DNA of 64,000 bases from Athripsodes cinereus (GCA_947579605.1 OX388307.1:13741237-13805236), one strand, 5' to 3'; counted from the first letter of the stretch, positions 35,535 to 47,429 are shown. The notes: generated by a model not told the origin, from the letters alone. Made by a program: numbers and translations.

Positions 35535-35740
35535 CGTGAACGTCCGAAAACTACGTGGGTTCATTACGTGGATCAAATTCTCAAGGACAGTCGTGTGTTG
35601 AGTAATAGAGATAGGCGTATATGTGTGAGGAATTGTTTGAATATGGAAGAAGCGAAAGAGGTGTGTAGGAATAGAGTTGTGTGGCATTCCGTCATCTTTG
35701 CCTACCCCACTTGAGATATGCTGTAAGGGTAGTATATAGT
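35535..35740 (+). pseudogene. LINE reverse-transcriptase C-terminus, frame still open
   Basis: The frame reads ERPKTTWVHYVDQILKDSRV, LSNRDRRICVRNCLNMEEAK, EVCRNRVVWHSVIFAYPT before TGA at 35712-35714, aligning with the 18719 copy without indels or internal stops. The 3' end is CCTACCCCACTTGAGATATG, CTGTAAGGGTAGTATATAG. It is 5'-truncated, so it cannot encode an active protein. Confidence 0.75.
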
Positions 35741-38666
35741 AACAAATTATTTGGATTATTTTGTTTAAAATATCGACAAAACATCAGTGTCAAAAGTCAA
35801 AACAAAATCACAGTGTTGCTACTTATTAAATGATTTTCCCAATTTATGCCTCATTTTTCCAAAAGTCAAATGAAGTTTATGCCACTTATAGTGCAGTTAT
35901 ACTAATTATAAATATAATAATTTTAATTATATGACCATTCTTTGGGTGAGCTCGAGGTTAAAGTTTGCTGCATAATTTCTTTATGACTGGAAGAGTTATG
36001 CAGAAGTAAAAGGAAATAAAGTAATGTTTTTACTTTTCTGCTGAAGGTAAATCCCTTATAAATGTATAAAGAACAATTTCTACTCAAACATACTTTTTGT
36101 TCGAGTGCAGAATATAGGTAGGTATCTCAGTGTAACAATAATTTAAATATCCGTACACTCAAACTCATAAAACTTAACAACATCTAACGAGGGTTTGTCT
36201 CGGGAATGACGACATTTTAAGATTGCCTTTTGCGAAATTGTAAAGAACAAAGTTACAGGCAAAATTATTTAAAAAAGTCTTATCGAAAAAAATCTAAAAA
36301 TATTCTCAATGAAAGAGATAAATGAATAATCGCAATTGTACTGAAAGATATAATACTGTAAAATGTGCAGTGAGTAGAATGTTTCGCCTGAGAAGGTTTG
36401 ACAGCAGACAGACAGAAGATAAAAATTCCAGGGAAACTAAATATAATAACCAATTACTTTCTAATAGAATGTAAAATAATAAATATAACTCATTCTTTTT
36501 AGTGTATGTATATTATTGTATATGTACATATATAGTGAGTTACAACTTATTGGAGTGGTCTGTAACAAGTTTGGATTTTATTCTCCATTCCTCCCTAATA
36601 GGAAGTTTATGTGAGTGTGAGAAAATTACCAAGTAGATTTATAGACTCGCAAATAATTTGGCCCTATTTTGTTCTTCCAATCAGCCGGTTTCACATGAAT
36701 TTTCTGAGACTTTTGACGAAAAATCTGATATTTGGACAGTGCCGAAAACATTTAGGTAGATAAAAGAAAAGAACGTCATGAAAGAGAAGACAAGATGAAA
36801 TAAAAAAAAAAGTAATGTTGGTGTATTCAGAAGGCTACTCGTGTCAAGTAGGAGGTAACCACTCAAACAATATATAAAGAGTGTTGCTTGCTATATATAT
36901 GTAATACCTGAATATTCACACGTACTGTGTCATCACTTGTCTTCTACCTACACACTACATTGTGTCAGTGACGTGACATGATTTTTAAATAGGTCATATT
37001 TTTGTAATAACGATGATATTTTCATGCCAAATAAAATTTCATCGACAGAGATCCGTTAAAAGTGTGATAGAGTGGTCGACATAACTGTTTACGGATTCAA
37101 GACTGTTAAAATCAGAAATATATATAATAGATACAAGGAAATTAACACATCTGTATCGGTCCAAGAGAATTTGCTGGAGAGGATCAGTAATGTATGACCA
37201 TCTTCACTTAAACGATTCAAAAACATTGTTTTTTATATGTTGTTGTTTTGAACAAAAAGAATTGTTCTTTATATGTTATGTTACAAAAAAACGAATTCTA
37301 CATACATTTTTTTGTTTGTAAAAAGTAACAAACAAATTTTAAAACAATTCCATTTCCCAAATATTTATTTCTTAGATTTAATTGCAATGTGGTGCACATT
37401 TTTATAGGTATATAGAAATTATCTACGCCACTGCACACTTTACACAATCTATTGTCATATAGGCGTAAGACGACAAAATATGTGAAAAGAATGTCAGACA
37501 ACTATTACGATCAATATTACGGCTAAAAGTTTTTACTTAATTTATTTATCAACCCAATTAATTTTATTCCAAGAAGTCGACATCCTATAAATTTTTATAC
37601 AATTCAAAAAGATTTGCATAAAATAAGCTAACAAACCTTTTTTGTTGTAAAGTCCCTTGTTTTGTCCTTTTTGCGTCCAATAAGTATTTTATTCCTCCTA
37701 CTTTTGTATATAGGGATCTACTATTTTTATTGAATCTGCTTAGTGACTAAAAGAGTGAGCTAAAACTAAGGAAAAAAATATTTTGTTAAAATCTTTAACG
37801 TAGGAAAGGTAATTAGAAAGTACAATGAAAAAAAATAGCTATAGTACTTATTATGATATACATTATCTCAGTAGTGAGTCACATAGTACAAAAAGCTCGA
37901 CTATTGTGAAGCAGAAGTTCATTAAGCAGAAGCTTTTGTAAGAATGAAGCTTAAGACACCTTATATGTAAGAGTAGGTACAAACATAAAAACAAAAATGA
38001 ATGCTTCCTTTCAACACAGATAAGTTGAAGTTGATGTACCTCATTTACAGGCGGACATATCTACATTGTGTCCTGAATATTGCCACTCGTGTCTCTTGAG
38101 ACTCTGAGAATTGTGTTTTAATAAGCTTTAAACCCAGCTTTGCTCACAACATAGAAATTGTCGTGGTCAATAGAAAATTTAATTTATATTTTTTTTCCTG
38201 AGTGGGAGTTTATTTTAGAAGAATAAATATCTAAAAGAAGGTTTTTAAAGTGTCCAAGAAACATTGCGTGAATAAGATTTGTATAAATTTGCATAGAGAT
38301 CATTAGTATCTCTATTAATTGTCCTCAGCGGATACACATGTTTATACGGACAGATACAAATATTATTTTTTAATGATATGCACATAAAAATGTACTCACG
38401 TTATTTCGTATCTGCTCTTAATACAATATTAATTAAGATATATTTAAGAAAATAAGAATAAACGAAAAAATGTTAGAAGTAAAACAGAAAAAAGAAAAAA
38501 ATATTCTTTTCGAGTACGATATTCTAAACTTTGTAGACAATGTTTCTTAACTATCAAATATCTTTCATGAAATCAAGACATCGGGAACTAGAGATTACGT
38601 TTTTTGTAAAACATTAATGTTTAGCCGAATTATTCGCGTTTGTAATTATAATTATAGTTTCCAATT
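35741..38666. other. AT-rich stretch, nothing recognised
   Basis: No open frame above 67 codons and no structured repeat was found. A short imperfect duplication (TTTTTTATATGTTGTT and TTCTTTATATGTTATG) lies near 37230-37285. Confidence 0.4.
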
Positions 38667-38928
38667 CAAGTACCTGATATTGATCCACCGAGAAAGGTTT
38701 GGGTAAAGCAAAACAGAGTAAGGAAAGAGCATGGATGCTGTAGCTACTTGTTCTGGAGGTGGGAAAAAAGAGACAGCCTTGATTATGAATGTGGAAATGT
38801 GCAGATGGTGAGACACATACCTAGTGGAGGACTGCCATCTAAAAGAAATCAGCGGGGACCTTTAGGATATTTATGAGGCAAGACCGGAGGCGGTAGATTG
38901 GCTGTCAGCGCTGGAGCCAAGGCTGTAG
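38667..38928 (+). pseudogene. LINE ORF C-terminus with CCHC-like CxCG...HI motif, frameshifted
   Basis: The first frame gives KQNRVRKEHGCC, LFWRWEKRDSLDYECGNVQM and VRHI, the degraded form of a C-terminal module (RxRTGHGRC...W...C-x-CG...QT..HI) seen in some insect non-LTR reverse transcriptases. After a one-base frame change near 38860 it continues DIYEARPEAVDWLSALEPRL to a TAG at 38926-38928, which is the expected C-terminal end. The 3' UTR follows (AGCCCACGCGGGTGAAG). The module is probably the C-terminal zinc-binding knuckle of ORF2. The 5' part is missing. Confidence 0.75.
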
Positions 38929-38959
38929 AGGATACGACATAGCCCACGCGGGTGAAGAT

Positions 38960-40238
38960 TTACATAAATACCAAGACACACGAAAAGTATGTAAAGGAAA
39001 GCAAGTTTATTCTAATGAAGGTATAATAATATTGATTTCAATAAGAAAAATATCATCAAATACATATAAAAATATTATATGATTAGGAAAATAATGTTCT
39101 TTTTTCAGACTAATGTTACGCCCAATTAAACGATGACAATTCGATACTTTTGTCTGAAATAGTATTCAAATAGCTCATGAATAAATATATTCTGCTTCAT
39201 TTAAGTTTGACAGAAACGCTTAATCTTTTCCATTTAATTCCATCCATTGCCTCTCAAAAGTAAATCACTTGAACACAATGTAAAATTCACAGTATATCTT
39301 GGTTATTCGATACTTGCTCTCTATTTCAAAACGAGATTCTTACTTTAACCAAATACCTACTCCGCGTTCATGTATAAATCAAGGGTTTCAGTTTATATTA
39401 TAATAGTATATTACAATCTGAAGGAAATCGCTAATCATTAATTTAGTACACCATGTACCTGATTGCATATTGTATTCATATCCACCATGTATACGAGCTT
39501 CCGTGGTATTATTCTCTTCTATATAAATCTCATGTATACGAGGCTTACCCAAGGGATCCCCAGTAGGTGACGCTTTAAAGACATTTCTATAGAGCTTTCA
39601 CACACATCACTCATACAATATATACATGTACGATATATACACATCATAGTGTAGTCATAAAGACGTGACGCTAAACGATTCATACATATCTGGGAATGTT
39701 CAGTAATGGTAAATTTTTGAGTCAGTAGTCCTTCAGTTATAACGTAGAGCAATATAGCAAAACTTTCATGGACTAGCTATGTCAATCATACTGTTTTGAC
39801 ACGTGATGGTTTAAACGAAACCTAGATTATTACATATTATTTCAAACGAATTGACTTATTCCTTTTCATGAAATCGGCTTGTTGACATAACGGCTGAGTG
39901 TGAATTGACTTTAATGTAACAACTTGTACCACAAAAGCTGTAGGAAACGTTATCCGAAAAATTGCGAATAAAGCACTATTACCCAAACTTTAAATAAAAA
40001 TGTTTCTACGCCTACCTAGTTGGTTCAAATAAATTAGACATTCGTGGCCTTTCTCCAATATTTTATGCCGTCAAATTTAAAAATATTACATAAGAAAGTT
40101 TATTCCATTTCTTGTGGTGAAGGTTTATTGAGGTGAAGTATAAAACATTATTCTATATCAAACATCTTTGTTAAAAATCATTGCACTGCTACTACGATAC
40201 CACTTAACTATACCTACTACATAGTATAACTTAAATAC
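38960..40238. other. AT-rich stretch, nothing recognised
   Basis: The word CATGTATACGAG occurs twice near 39488 and 39531. A 77-codon minus frame (39519-39752) shows no domain. Confidence 0.4.
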
Positions 40239-40480
40239 TATCTACATCATTGCCGTATTCCACAAGTGGGGTAGTCAGCAAAGCAGCTGCATATAATTAA
40301 CATGCAAGCGTTTCTTTCCATACCAAAAAAATAAGACGCTCAAGATGGTTGGCAAACCTCATCGCTGAGTTGAAGATGTAAAATGTCTTTATTTTTTTCG
40401 AACAGCTAATTTTTATACGACAATCGAAAACTTTAGACAGAGTAGGAGATCAATTCTCTTCCGTGTGCTCCACGGAATGT
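40239..40480 (-). mobile_element. SINE, near full length (same family as 46186)
   Basis: On the minus strand the order is CCGTGGAGCAC, GATCTCCTACTCT, GTTTTCGATTGTC, TTCGAAAAAAATA, GCGATGAGGTTTGCCAACC, CGCTTGCATG, ATGCAGCTGCT, CTACCCCACTTGTGG and a CGGCAATGATGTAGATAG end. It matches the 46186 copy over its whole length with about one difference in six. The flanking duplication is not resolved. Confidence 0.8.
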
Positions 40481-42292
40481 CATTGTATGTAATGAAAATC
40501 ATAATTATTCCAACATATATTTTTAGATGTAACGGTAATATTACATTTTTTTATGTTAAAATAAATGTTCGCAACACAGGGTTATGGCATTCCGTCTCTT
40601 GTGGAACGATTTATGCCAAGTTCAAAAAACATAATTATTGTTATCATCAAAATTATGGTTAGTTTCAATTTTTTAGTTTTAATACTTTCTGGTGTTTGTT
40701 CTTTGAATCGCTAGGAAAAGATAATAACACTATTATATACCTAGTATCAAAATTAGAGTTTCTTGGATGTAAATTCAAAGTTCTACTCAAAGAGCAACAT
40801 TAGCATTTAAACAAAGAGAAAATGTTATCTTACAAGCTGACGTCAGTTCCAAGGTTACGATTTTACAGACAGCGTTCGAATTAATACCTTCATGAAGCAA
40901 ATAGAGCGCAAAGATGGATTATATTTTGTTTTTCATTAAAATTGTAATTATTTAGTTTTTTAAAATAATGAAAATTTATAAGCGTGTTCCATGACAGGCG
41001 CGTTTAACAAGTCATTTTCCTGAGGTTTGGACTTTTTTTCATTGAGTGAGCGAGAGTTCAGGGGGGCTGTCTCGGGGCCCCTGGATTCACCTGTTGTTCT
41101 AAAGGGGAATTTGCTTTTCTTACTTCTGCGGTTTTGAATGGGCTATTGACATAGTAAACACTACTTTAAGGAAGTGGATTTGGGAACTTTGTGTGAGTAT
41201 ATTTTTATATGTGTTTTACATTTTTTATATACCTATGATATAATATTTTTTTCTTTCTTTATCTTTTTGTTGAATAAAGTACTTCACATTTTTGTTTACT
41301 AGTTGATAAGGAAAGAATCTTCACTGGTTTGCTCATTTTTGTAATTAATTGTTATATTTATTGTTATAACTCTTTGATCCATAAAGAATAAATTAATAAA
41401 TAAAAGTGTACCTGCATATACCTATTTGTGTTGTCAGGTTTGGTCTATAAAAAAAAATTAAGGCTTATCATTTTTTGCTGATATTTGGTGACGGAAAGCT
41501 AATTTAATAATTATATTGAATTTTTAACGATTTCCACCGTAACTGAGACCCTAAAAATATTTGTAGAAGAATGGGGAACTTACTCCTTTATAAATGTATA
41601 ATTTTGTATTTATTCGAACGAATTTATCAAGTAGGTATGTATGTCTATCGTTTGGAAGATATATTTCCTTCTTTGAATTGATACCTATTATAATTATTTT
41701 CCGAATATTATGTTATATCTATTTCAATTCCTAATCATGATTATTGTGGCAGGCTGTTGTACCTTCATCACAAAGTTAGTGTCGAGTAAGATACAGTTTT
41801 GTGATGTGTTTTCAAAATAATCTTTGTTATTATAATAATAAGATGAAGCGTGCTTAGTAAATTTAGATATCAAATATTTGGTACTAATAACTTTATAGCA
41901 CTCGTTATACTTATTATTGATGGATATAATTAAATAATTTTGGTTTAAATGTGTTTTTTTTTTAGATAAATAGATAAAATTGTACCTCACACTAGACGTA
42001 TTGACGACATGACATACTTTATATGTAAGCGAAGTAGCTATTATTTGGTTACACTTTTAATATTATTATGGTGAAAGAATTTGAAATTAGGCAATATATG
42101 GATTTTATTGTACTTTGAGTCATCTCAAAGGCCACACTAAGAATAATCTTAGGTGAATTGTTAAGATGGACAAGTTTTAATATAAATTTTCCGAAGAATA
42201 TCCAAGACCCCTGTTTCTTTAAAAAATAATTGTATTTTTACATTGCGTTGATAACAATTTTTAAAATTTTATCTTAAATACAATTAAAGTAA
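40481..42292. other. AT-rich stretch with one unassigned GC-richer segment
   Basis: The segment near 40990-41290 contains GCTGTCTCGGGGCCCCTGG and ends in GTTGAATAAAG, as a transcript 3' end would. It could be a LINE 3' UTR or a retrocopy, but no duplication or related copy was found in this window. The rest shows nothing. Confidence 0.35.
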
Positions 42293-42336
42293 AGGGCAAG
42301 TTTATCGCAAAGGCATGATCTCTTACAACTAACCCT
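42293..42336 (-). mobile_element. LINE 3' tail fragment (GTTGGAAGATATCGC family)
   Basis: The minus strand reads AGGGTTAGTTGTAAGAGATC then TTGCGATAAACTTGCCC, the conserved head of the family. Confidence 0.55.
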
Positions 42337-44159
42337 CAAACCATTTAATTAAATTATTTTAGATAGTTGTTTGATAATGATGGATGTCATCCTAACAAAA
42401 CTGTGGTTACGAGATTTTTCTTATTTAAAAAAAAATATTATTATAATTACCTGAAACCGTAACCATATAATGGATGTTCGCAATTTTTATATAGTGTACC
42501 CATACAACATAAATCAAAGAAATCTTGTTGGAATCATATGTTTCATTTCCATACTGAGAATTATTTACTTTGTTACTAGTCAAATACTTCAAAATTCAAA
42601 ATTCCTAAGAACCAGCAACGACATCCATTGAAGAAAAATAGAAATACTATTTGCCGCTAGCTTTCCAGATTAGGTTGAAGTACAAACTGAGGCTTTCATT
42701 TCTACGCGGTATGAATAGTAATGTTGATCCCTCTTTTGAAGAATACGGAAAACCTGGTTTGAAACGTTACTTTAAAATGTTTTAGAAGATTATCGAAGGT
42801 GCAAACCAATTGTTGTTTTTTTTTTGTAATACTTTTTTATTTCATTTTAAATTATTTATTACTGCAATTCAAATTATTATCCAAATTCAATTAATGAACA
42901 ACATTTGTAATATAGTTTTTTATAGGAATATAAATAATAACTTAATAAAAATAGAAACGCCGTCGTTAAAAACTGAAAACTACAGATGGCGGTAGTGTCA
43001 TAACAAAACGAAAACTTGAACGTTATGCAGTATGTACTTGCATACATTATATTTTTACAGTAATTTCAACATAATTTTCTTTAGGCAAAAGCGTCCTCTT
43101 ATGGTTTCTTAAAAATGTATTTCTCAATAAAAAAAAATTGTGTCCCACAGTTATAATGTAAAAATCTGATTTTTTTTTAAATAATTTATAATTGTTATAC
43201 GAGTTAAAATGTTAAAGCTTAATTACATAAATGAAAAAAAATATATTAAAAGGGATCAAAAAGTAATCTTAATATGAAAATAGTATTTTGGCATATATCC
43301 GGTTTGGCTAAAAGTATATTAAATATAATTTATTTCAGATATGTTTTCAGCGTAATAATGTAGTAAAAATTGACTGAAGTGGAGTGGAGTGAAATGAAGC
43401 TTTTGACAGTACCATGATATAGGTTGTAATGGAACGTTATGTTATTATACGCGCGAATTTGGGTAACGCTTCTTGGGTAAGGTCACTGAAAAGGGTTTTA
43501 CACGGTGAGCTTAAAGTCTGTGTAAATGTTCAAATGTTTATGCGAAAATATACTTAACATAATGGTAAAGCCGGACATCGGAACGGACGCCGAAAATAAT
43601 TCAACAGAATTTTCTCAACAAAATACATAGTGCCTATAGATAAGCGTTAAGTTTTAAATCGTACCTTGTAGTTATATAAAGTACATCTATGAAATGTGTT
43701 GTACATATTTTTGTTGTTAACATAAAACAACAGTTTACTCAAACATATCATAACATTAAATGTTCATGTTTGAGCCAATATTTTATAAGTTTGATGTTTA
43801 TTTGTAATTTTGTACAAGTTTATTTTAAATTTTATTATAAGAGTAAAAAATATACTAAAACTTTTATTATAAATCCAAAAAAAACACATCATTATCTCTC
43901 GTGTCCTAAAACTGTCATGATGCTCGAAGACTATAGCACTTTCTAATCAATAAAACTAGCAGTTTATTTTTTATACTGAAATATCATTCTAAATAGTTTT
44001 TTTTTTCATAAAAAATATTTTTTCATGTTATATGATAAAAGAAGTATATGTGGAAAGCGGCATTTGAATTATGAAACCTCGTTTGAAACTGAAAAACAAA
44101 CTCCCCTTTCACGACACAAGTTTTTAACTTACTGTGAAAGGTGTATAAGGTTTTATTTG
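42337..44159. other. AT-rich stretch, nothing recognised
   Basis: Frames of 61-85 codons at 42810-42995 and 43689-43946 (+) have AT-driven composition. No motif was found. Confidence 0.4.
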
Positions 44160-44277
44160 GAAAGATAATATTTAAATTAAATCAAACACTGTTTCATTCC
44201 ACTATGAGATTGTATAAAAAAAAACAATCTCATAGTGGAATGAAACAGTGTTTGATTTAATTTAAATATTATCTTTC
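44160..44277. mobile_element. Perfect long hairpin, 54 bp arms and 10-base loop
   Basis: The arms at 44160-44213 and 44224-44277 are exact reverse complements (CAAACACTGTTTCATTCCAC and CTATGAGATTGT in the left arm) around an A-rich loop. The right flank ATAATGCATTTCCACAAAG resembles that of the hairpin at 28456-28598, and the left flank (TAACTTACTGTGAAAGG) is loosely complementary to it, as degraded terminal repeats would be. Confidence 0.92.
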
Positions 44278-44420
44278 ATAATGCATTTCCACAAAGTTAC
44301 ACTTGAAAATATAGAATATGTTTTATTCGGGTTTTTAAGAAAACCCAGATATACCTTAAAAAAATAACTTCAAAAATCTTTTCATGATACTTCTTTCAGA
44401 ATAATCTCAATTATTGTTGA

Positions 44421-44662
44421 TGTGCCGTGGAGCACCTCACAAACAATAGGTCTCCCAATCTTTTCCGTAAATTTTGAGCGTCATTTAAAAAGCAAACGAT
44501 CGGAAAATATGCATTTTATATTTTAAATTCAGTGTTGTGGTTTGCCATACATCCTAAATGTATTTTTTTTTACACAAAAAGCACAGTTTACGCTTGTTCT
44601 AAATGCGGCTGTTCTGCTGGCTACGTTACTTGTGGTATATGTTGTGATTTTATAGTAAAGTA
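44421..44662 (+). mobile_element. SINE, near full length, older copy
   Basis: GCCGTGGAGCACCTC, AGGTCTCCCAATCTTTTCC, GTGGTTTGCCATACATCC, CTGCTGGCTACGTTACTTGT and GTGATTTTATAGTAAAGTATAG follow the family order. It is more diverged than 46186. It directly abuts the LINE remnant at 44681. Confidence 0.75.
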
Positions 44663-44680
44663 TAGTATCGGGAGTTACGG

Positions 44681-44937
44681 ATGTTGGCAAGGTTGAAGTG
44701 GTCATGGGCAGGGCATGTTCCTAGACATCAAGATCAAAGATAAACAAAAAGGGAAGTAGAGTGGAGACCTTGTGAAGACAAAAGGAGTACAGGAAGACCT
44801 CCAATACGTTGGTCAGACGACATTAGAAGAATCGCTGGTGACTGGTTGCAGAAAGCTCAAGACAGAGATGCCTGGAGACATTTGTAGGGGAGTTTAATGT
44901 TCAGCAGTGGGCAGGAATAGCTGCATAAGGAGAATAT
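44681..44937 (+). pseudogene. RTE-like LINE reverse-transcriptase C-terminus
   Basis: The frame starting at 44681 reads MLARLKWSWAGHVPRHQDQR, a TAA at 44741-44743, then TKREVEWRPCEDKRSTGRPP, IRWSDDIRRIAGDWLQKAQD and RDAWRHL to TAG at 44885-44887. LKWxWAGHVxR, the GRPPxRWxDDIRR block and AQDRxxW are the well-known C-terminal pattern of RTE-type LINEs in insects. TTCAGCAGTGGGC just downstream is the usual final QQW segment, now out of frame. The protein is cut by two stops and 5'-truncated. Confidence 0.82.
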
Positions 44938-45240
44938 TATAGATGTTTTGATGTTTACTTTTCCAGAAAAAAATCAAAAGTTTTTTTTATCTTCTTTAAT
45001 AAAATATTCTTCGTACTTGTTCAAAAAATGAAAAATTCTCAAGTAAATAATTTTGAGTACAGATTTATGTCATGAATTCTTCATTAAACTCAAATTTAGT
45101 TTGTGAGAAATTATAGAAAAGGGTGATATTTAAAATTTTATTTTATTTTATTTAATGAGTTATAAAAGAGTAAGTTCTAAGGGAAATGCCGCGCTTTCAT
45201 ATAATATTACGAAGGAAAAATATTGTGATAAATCAATTTC
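44938..45240. other. AT-rich stretch, nothing recognised
   Basis: It is low-complexity AT sequence between the LINE remnant and the island at 45250. Confidence 0.4.
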
Positions 45241-45249
45241 CTTTATTAT

Positions 45250-45560
45250 CTCAATCGAACAGCGAGCATCAACTCTACTCCGTATTACGTAACAGACGTG
45301 GAAACTTTTGAAACACCGCGTAAATGCAATTCATGAACGAAAACAAACGAAAGCTCACGAACACCTCCGATAGTCTCCGTAAAATTCCGAATGAAAATCA
45401 ATATGTCCGCCAAATGCGAAACCACGCCTCCTTCTGAAACGGTTGCCATGGCTACAAAAGATGAGTGTTTCACTGTTCCATTGATAAAATGTTACACAAC
45501 ACGAGGGCAACATGGAATTATGTGTCTTAAAACAAACGCGCGTAAAGACCAAAATGAGTT
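45250..45560. promoter_or_regulatory. GC-richer island with X-box-like motif; candidate promoter or first exon
   Basis: Frames are open on both strands (45391-45585 +, 64 codons; 45355-45594 and 45285-45473 -). The plus frame reads MKINMSAKCETTPPSETVAM in its start, with no known domain. GTTGCCATGGCTAC at 45442-45455 is one change from an RFX X-box, and CCACGCCTCC lies just before it. A similar X-box-like word occurs in the island at 16 kb. It may be a regulatory element or decayed exon, with no proof of either. Confidence 0.25.
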
Positions 45561-45978
45561 TGTAATTATTTATTTTGCTGTTTGATGATACCATTATCGC
45601 ACTCGGATGATACGTTAACCAACAAAATAAATATAACGAGGAGTATTTTATTCTAACAATTTAAAATGATAAATAGAAAGCTACGTATAATTTTTCACAT
45701 TGAAGTGTTTATTATTATTTTCATAACAAACAATAACAATGGAATAATCCTCATCAAAAATTCCAATAGATTCCAATTGAATAATGTCTTTATTGCATAC
45801 TTATTATGGAGTAGGTAAACTCACCATTATTTGCCTTTTTACAATTCTTGTATCTTAGTTGGAGAAATTTTAAATGAACTAATTGATAGCCTGACGATAG
45901 TTTCTAATTTATGTTATGAATTTTTTGACACAATTGTATGTCGGGAACTGGATTTTTTACTTACTAGAAGTGTAGATG

Positions 45979-46459
45979 TCAAACATATTTTGAACTACTT
46001 CAGATTAATCATTCCAATTGATCACACTCATCCATAGTCAACCTATTTGAACAGCTATTAACTAGGTAGGTGTGTTGTATACGATACACATACTCGTACA
46101 TAATTATGTGAACTTCCTTAAGGTCAAATAGGTTGACTATGGATGAGTGTGATCAATTGGAATGATTAATCTGGAGTAGTTCAAAGTTTTATCCCGTGGA
46201 GCACCCGGTAAAGAATTGGTCTCCCACTCTTCTCCAAAAGTTTTCGAGTGTCCTGTAAAAGGCAGGTGTTCGAAAAAATAAGAAATTTTACATCTTAAAT
46301 TCGTCGATGAGGTTTGCCACCCATCCTGAATGTCTTGATTTTATATTGGCACGGAGAAGACAGCTTGCATGTTTTATATGCAGCTGGTCTGCTGGCTGGC
46401 TGCCCCACTTGTGGGATATGCCGTGATGGTATAGTTGTAGTAGTTCAAAATATGTTTGA
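45979..46459. mobile_element. Large foldback, arms about 75 bp, interrupted by a SINE
   Basis: The left arm (45979-46050) is nearly the exact reverse complement of 46124-46178 continued by 46439-46459, sharing TCAAATAGGTTGACTATGGA and GTGTGATCAATTGGAATG. Rejoining the right arm requires removing the SINE at 46186-46438, so the foldback predates it. The central spacer (about 73 bp) contains ACTAGGTAGGTGTG. The 68-codon frame at 45831-46037 is a by-product of the arm. Confidence 0.85.
46186..46438 (+). mobile_element. SINE, full length, with 11 bp TSD
   Basis: It is flanked by AGTAGTTCAAA at 46175-46185 and 46439-46449. Order: CCGTGGAGCACCCGG, ATTGGTCTCCCACTCTTCTC, TTTTCGAGTGTCC, GATGAGGTTTGCCACCC, ATCCTGAATGTCTTG, GACAGCTTGCATG, TGCAGCTGGTCTGCTGGC, TGCCCCACTTGTGGGATATG and CCGTGATGGTATAG. 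I see no convincing tRNA-type A and B boxes, although TTTTCGAGTGTCC weakly resembles a B box. The 3' end is shared with the LINE at 18719. This copy is the best reference for the family. Confidence 0.88.
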
Positions 46460-47261
46460 TAGTTTCTAACTTTTATTCGAGAGATCTTGGGCTTGAATCT
46501 TCCTGCTTTCGACCTTCTCAACACCTTAACAACATTTATTCATATTGCTGAATATAAAAGCGTTTGTCTTCTTGAAAAAAAAAATTATTGGAAATCTCAA
46601 AAAATTGATTGAAATTTTCAATTTAATAGAACAAACTACGTTAACGTTATAATGCAATTACTAAAACAACGTGAATTATCTTTGTAAAAACAAATTATTT
46701 TTCGTAGGACGCTGTACAATAATATTCTTATCAGATAATGAAATTGTATACTAAGTTTGTATGTAAATTATTATAATACTTATATTTAGGTACAACATCG
46801 TGCTAAGCTGTGATGGCACCAGTGATGGATCTTGTATGTGATATAAAATAACTAGGCAATAAACGTAAATGTCATGACATTCTACATTGTTACTGTACAC
46901 AGTACAACTAGCATCAGTAAACTGTATAAATTATATTATTTAATACACACAATACATTATTCATCAGTCTGATTGGGTAATAGTATAATTTTATGCAGCT
47001 TTTTTAGCAGTTATAACAATAGAAAGATGTGGATGTATCTTTAGTGATCGTAAACGCAATGTCTTTCTTGTGATACATATATGATGATAAATGTTTTCCC
47101 AAAATAATAGCAGGGCCAGTATTTTTATATAAATTATGATGAAGTATCATTATCGCTCCTCAAACGAATTTGATGGTTTTATCTTCACTTCAACTTTAAC
47201 GTTAAAATGATTAAAAAAATTTCAACCTGCATAGGAAACAAGTGTATATGTAAGAAAATTC
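46460..47261. other. AT-rich stretch, nothing recognised
   Basis: No structured repeat or exon-like segment was found. Confidence 0.4.
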
Positions 47262-47276
47262 CTTCTTAGAAGTGGA

Positions 47277-47414
47277 CGTGATAGGGTCGGAGATGCCAAC
47301 ATTGGTTTAGTGGTACTAAACTAGAGAGAGTTGAAATATAAGTAAATTTTCACCTAAACGGATAAATAGGAGTCCTTGGACTCCTGAAATATCCGACAAA
47401 TAAAGTTATTTCAA
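47277..47414 (+). mobile_element. 138 bp retrocopy with 15 bp TSD, family unknown
   Basis: CTTCTTAGAAGTGGA occurs perfectly at 47262-47276 and 47415-47429. The insert contains ACATTGGTTTAGTGGTAC, a near-perfect palindrome GGAGTCCTTGGACTCC, and ends GACAAATAAAGTTATTTCAA with a polyadenylation-like AATAAA. A 5'-truncated LINE 3' end or a small SINE would fit. No second copy was noticed in this window. Confidence 0.8.
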
Positions 47415-47429
47415 CTTCTTAGAAGTGGA

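Noticed and set aside
40990..41290. 3' UTR of a host gene
   Set aside because: It has an AATAAAG end and a GC-richer start, but there is no coding exon upstream and no supporting copy, so it could equally be a retroposon.
46288..46524. 78-codon minus-strand frame
   Set aside because: Its residues are the antisense of the SINE at 46186-46438.
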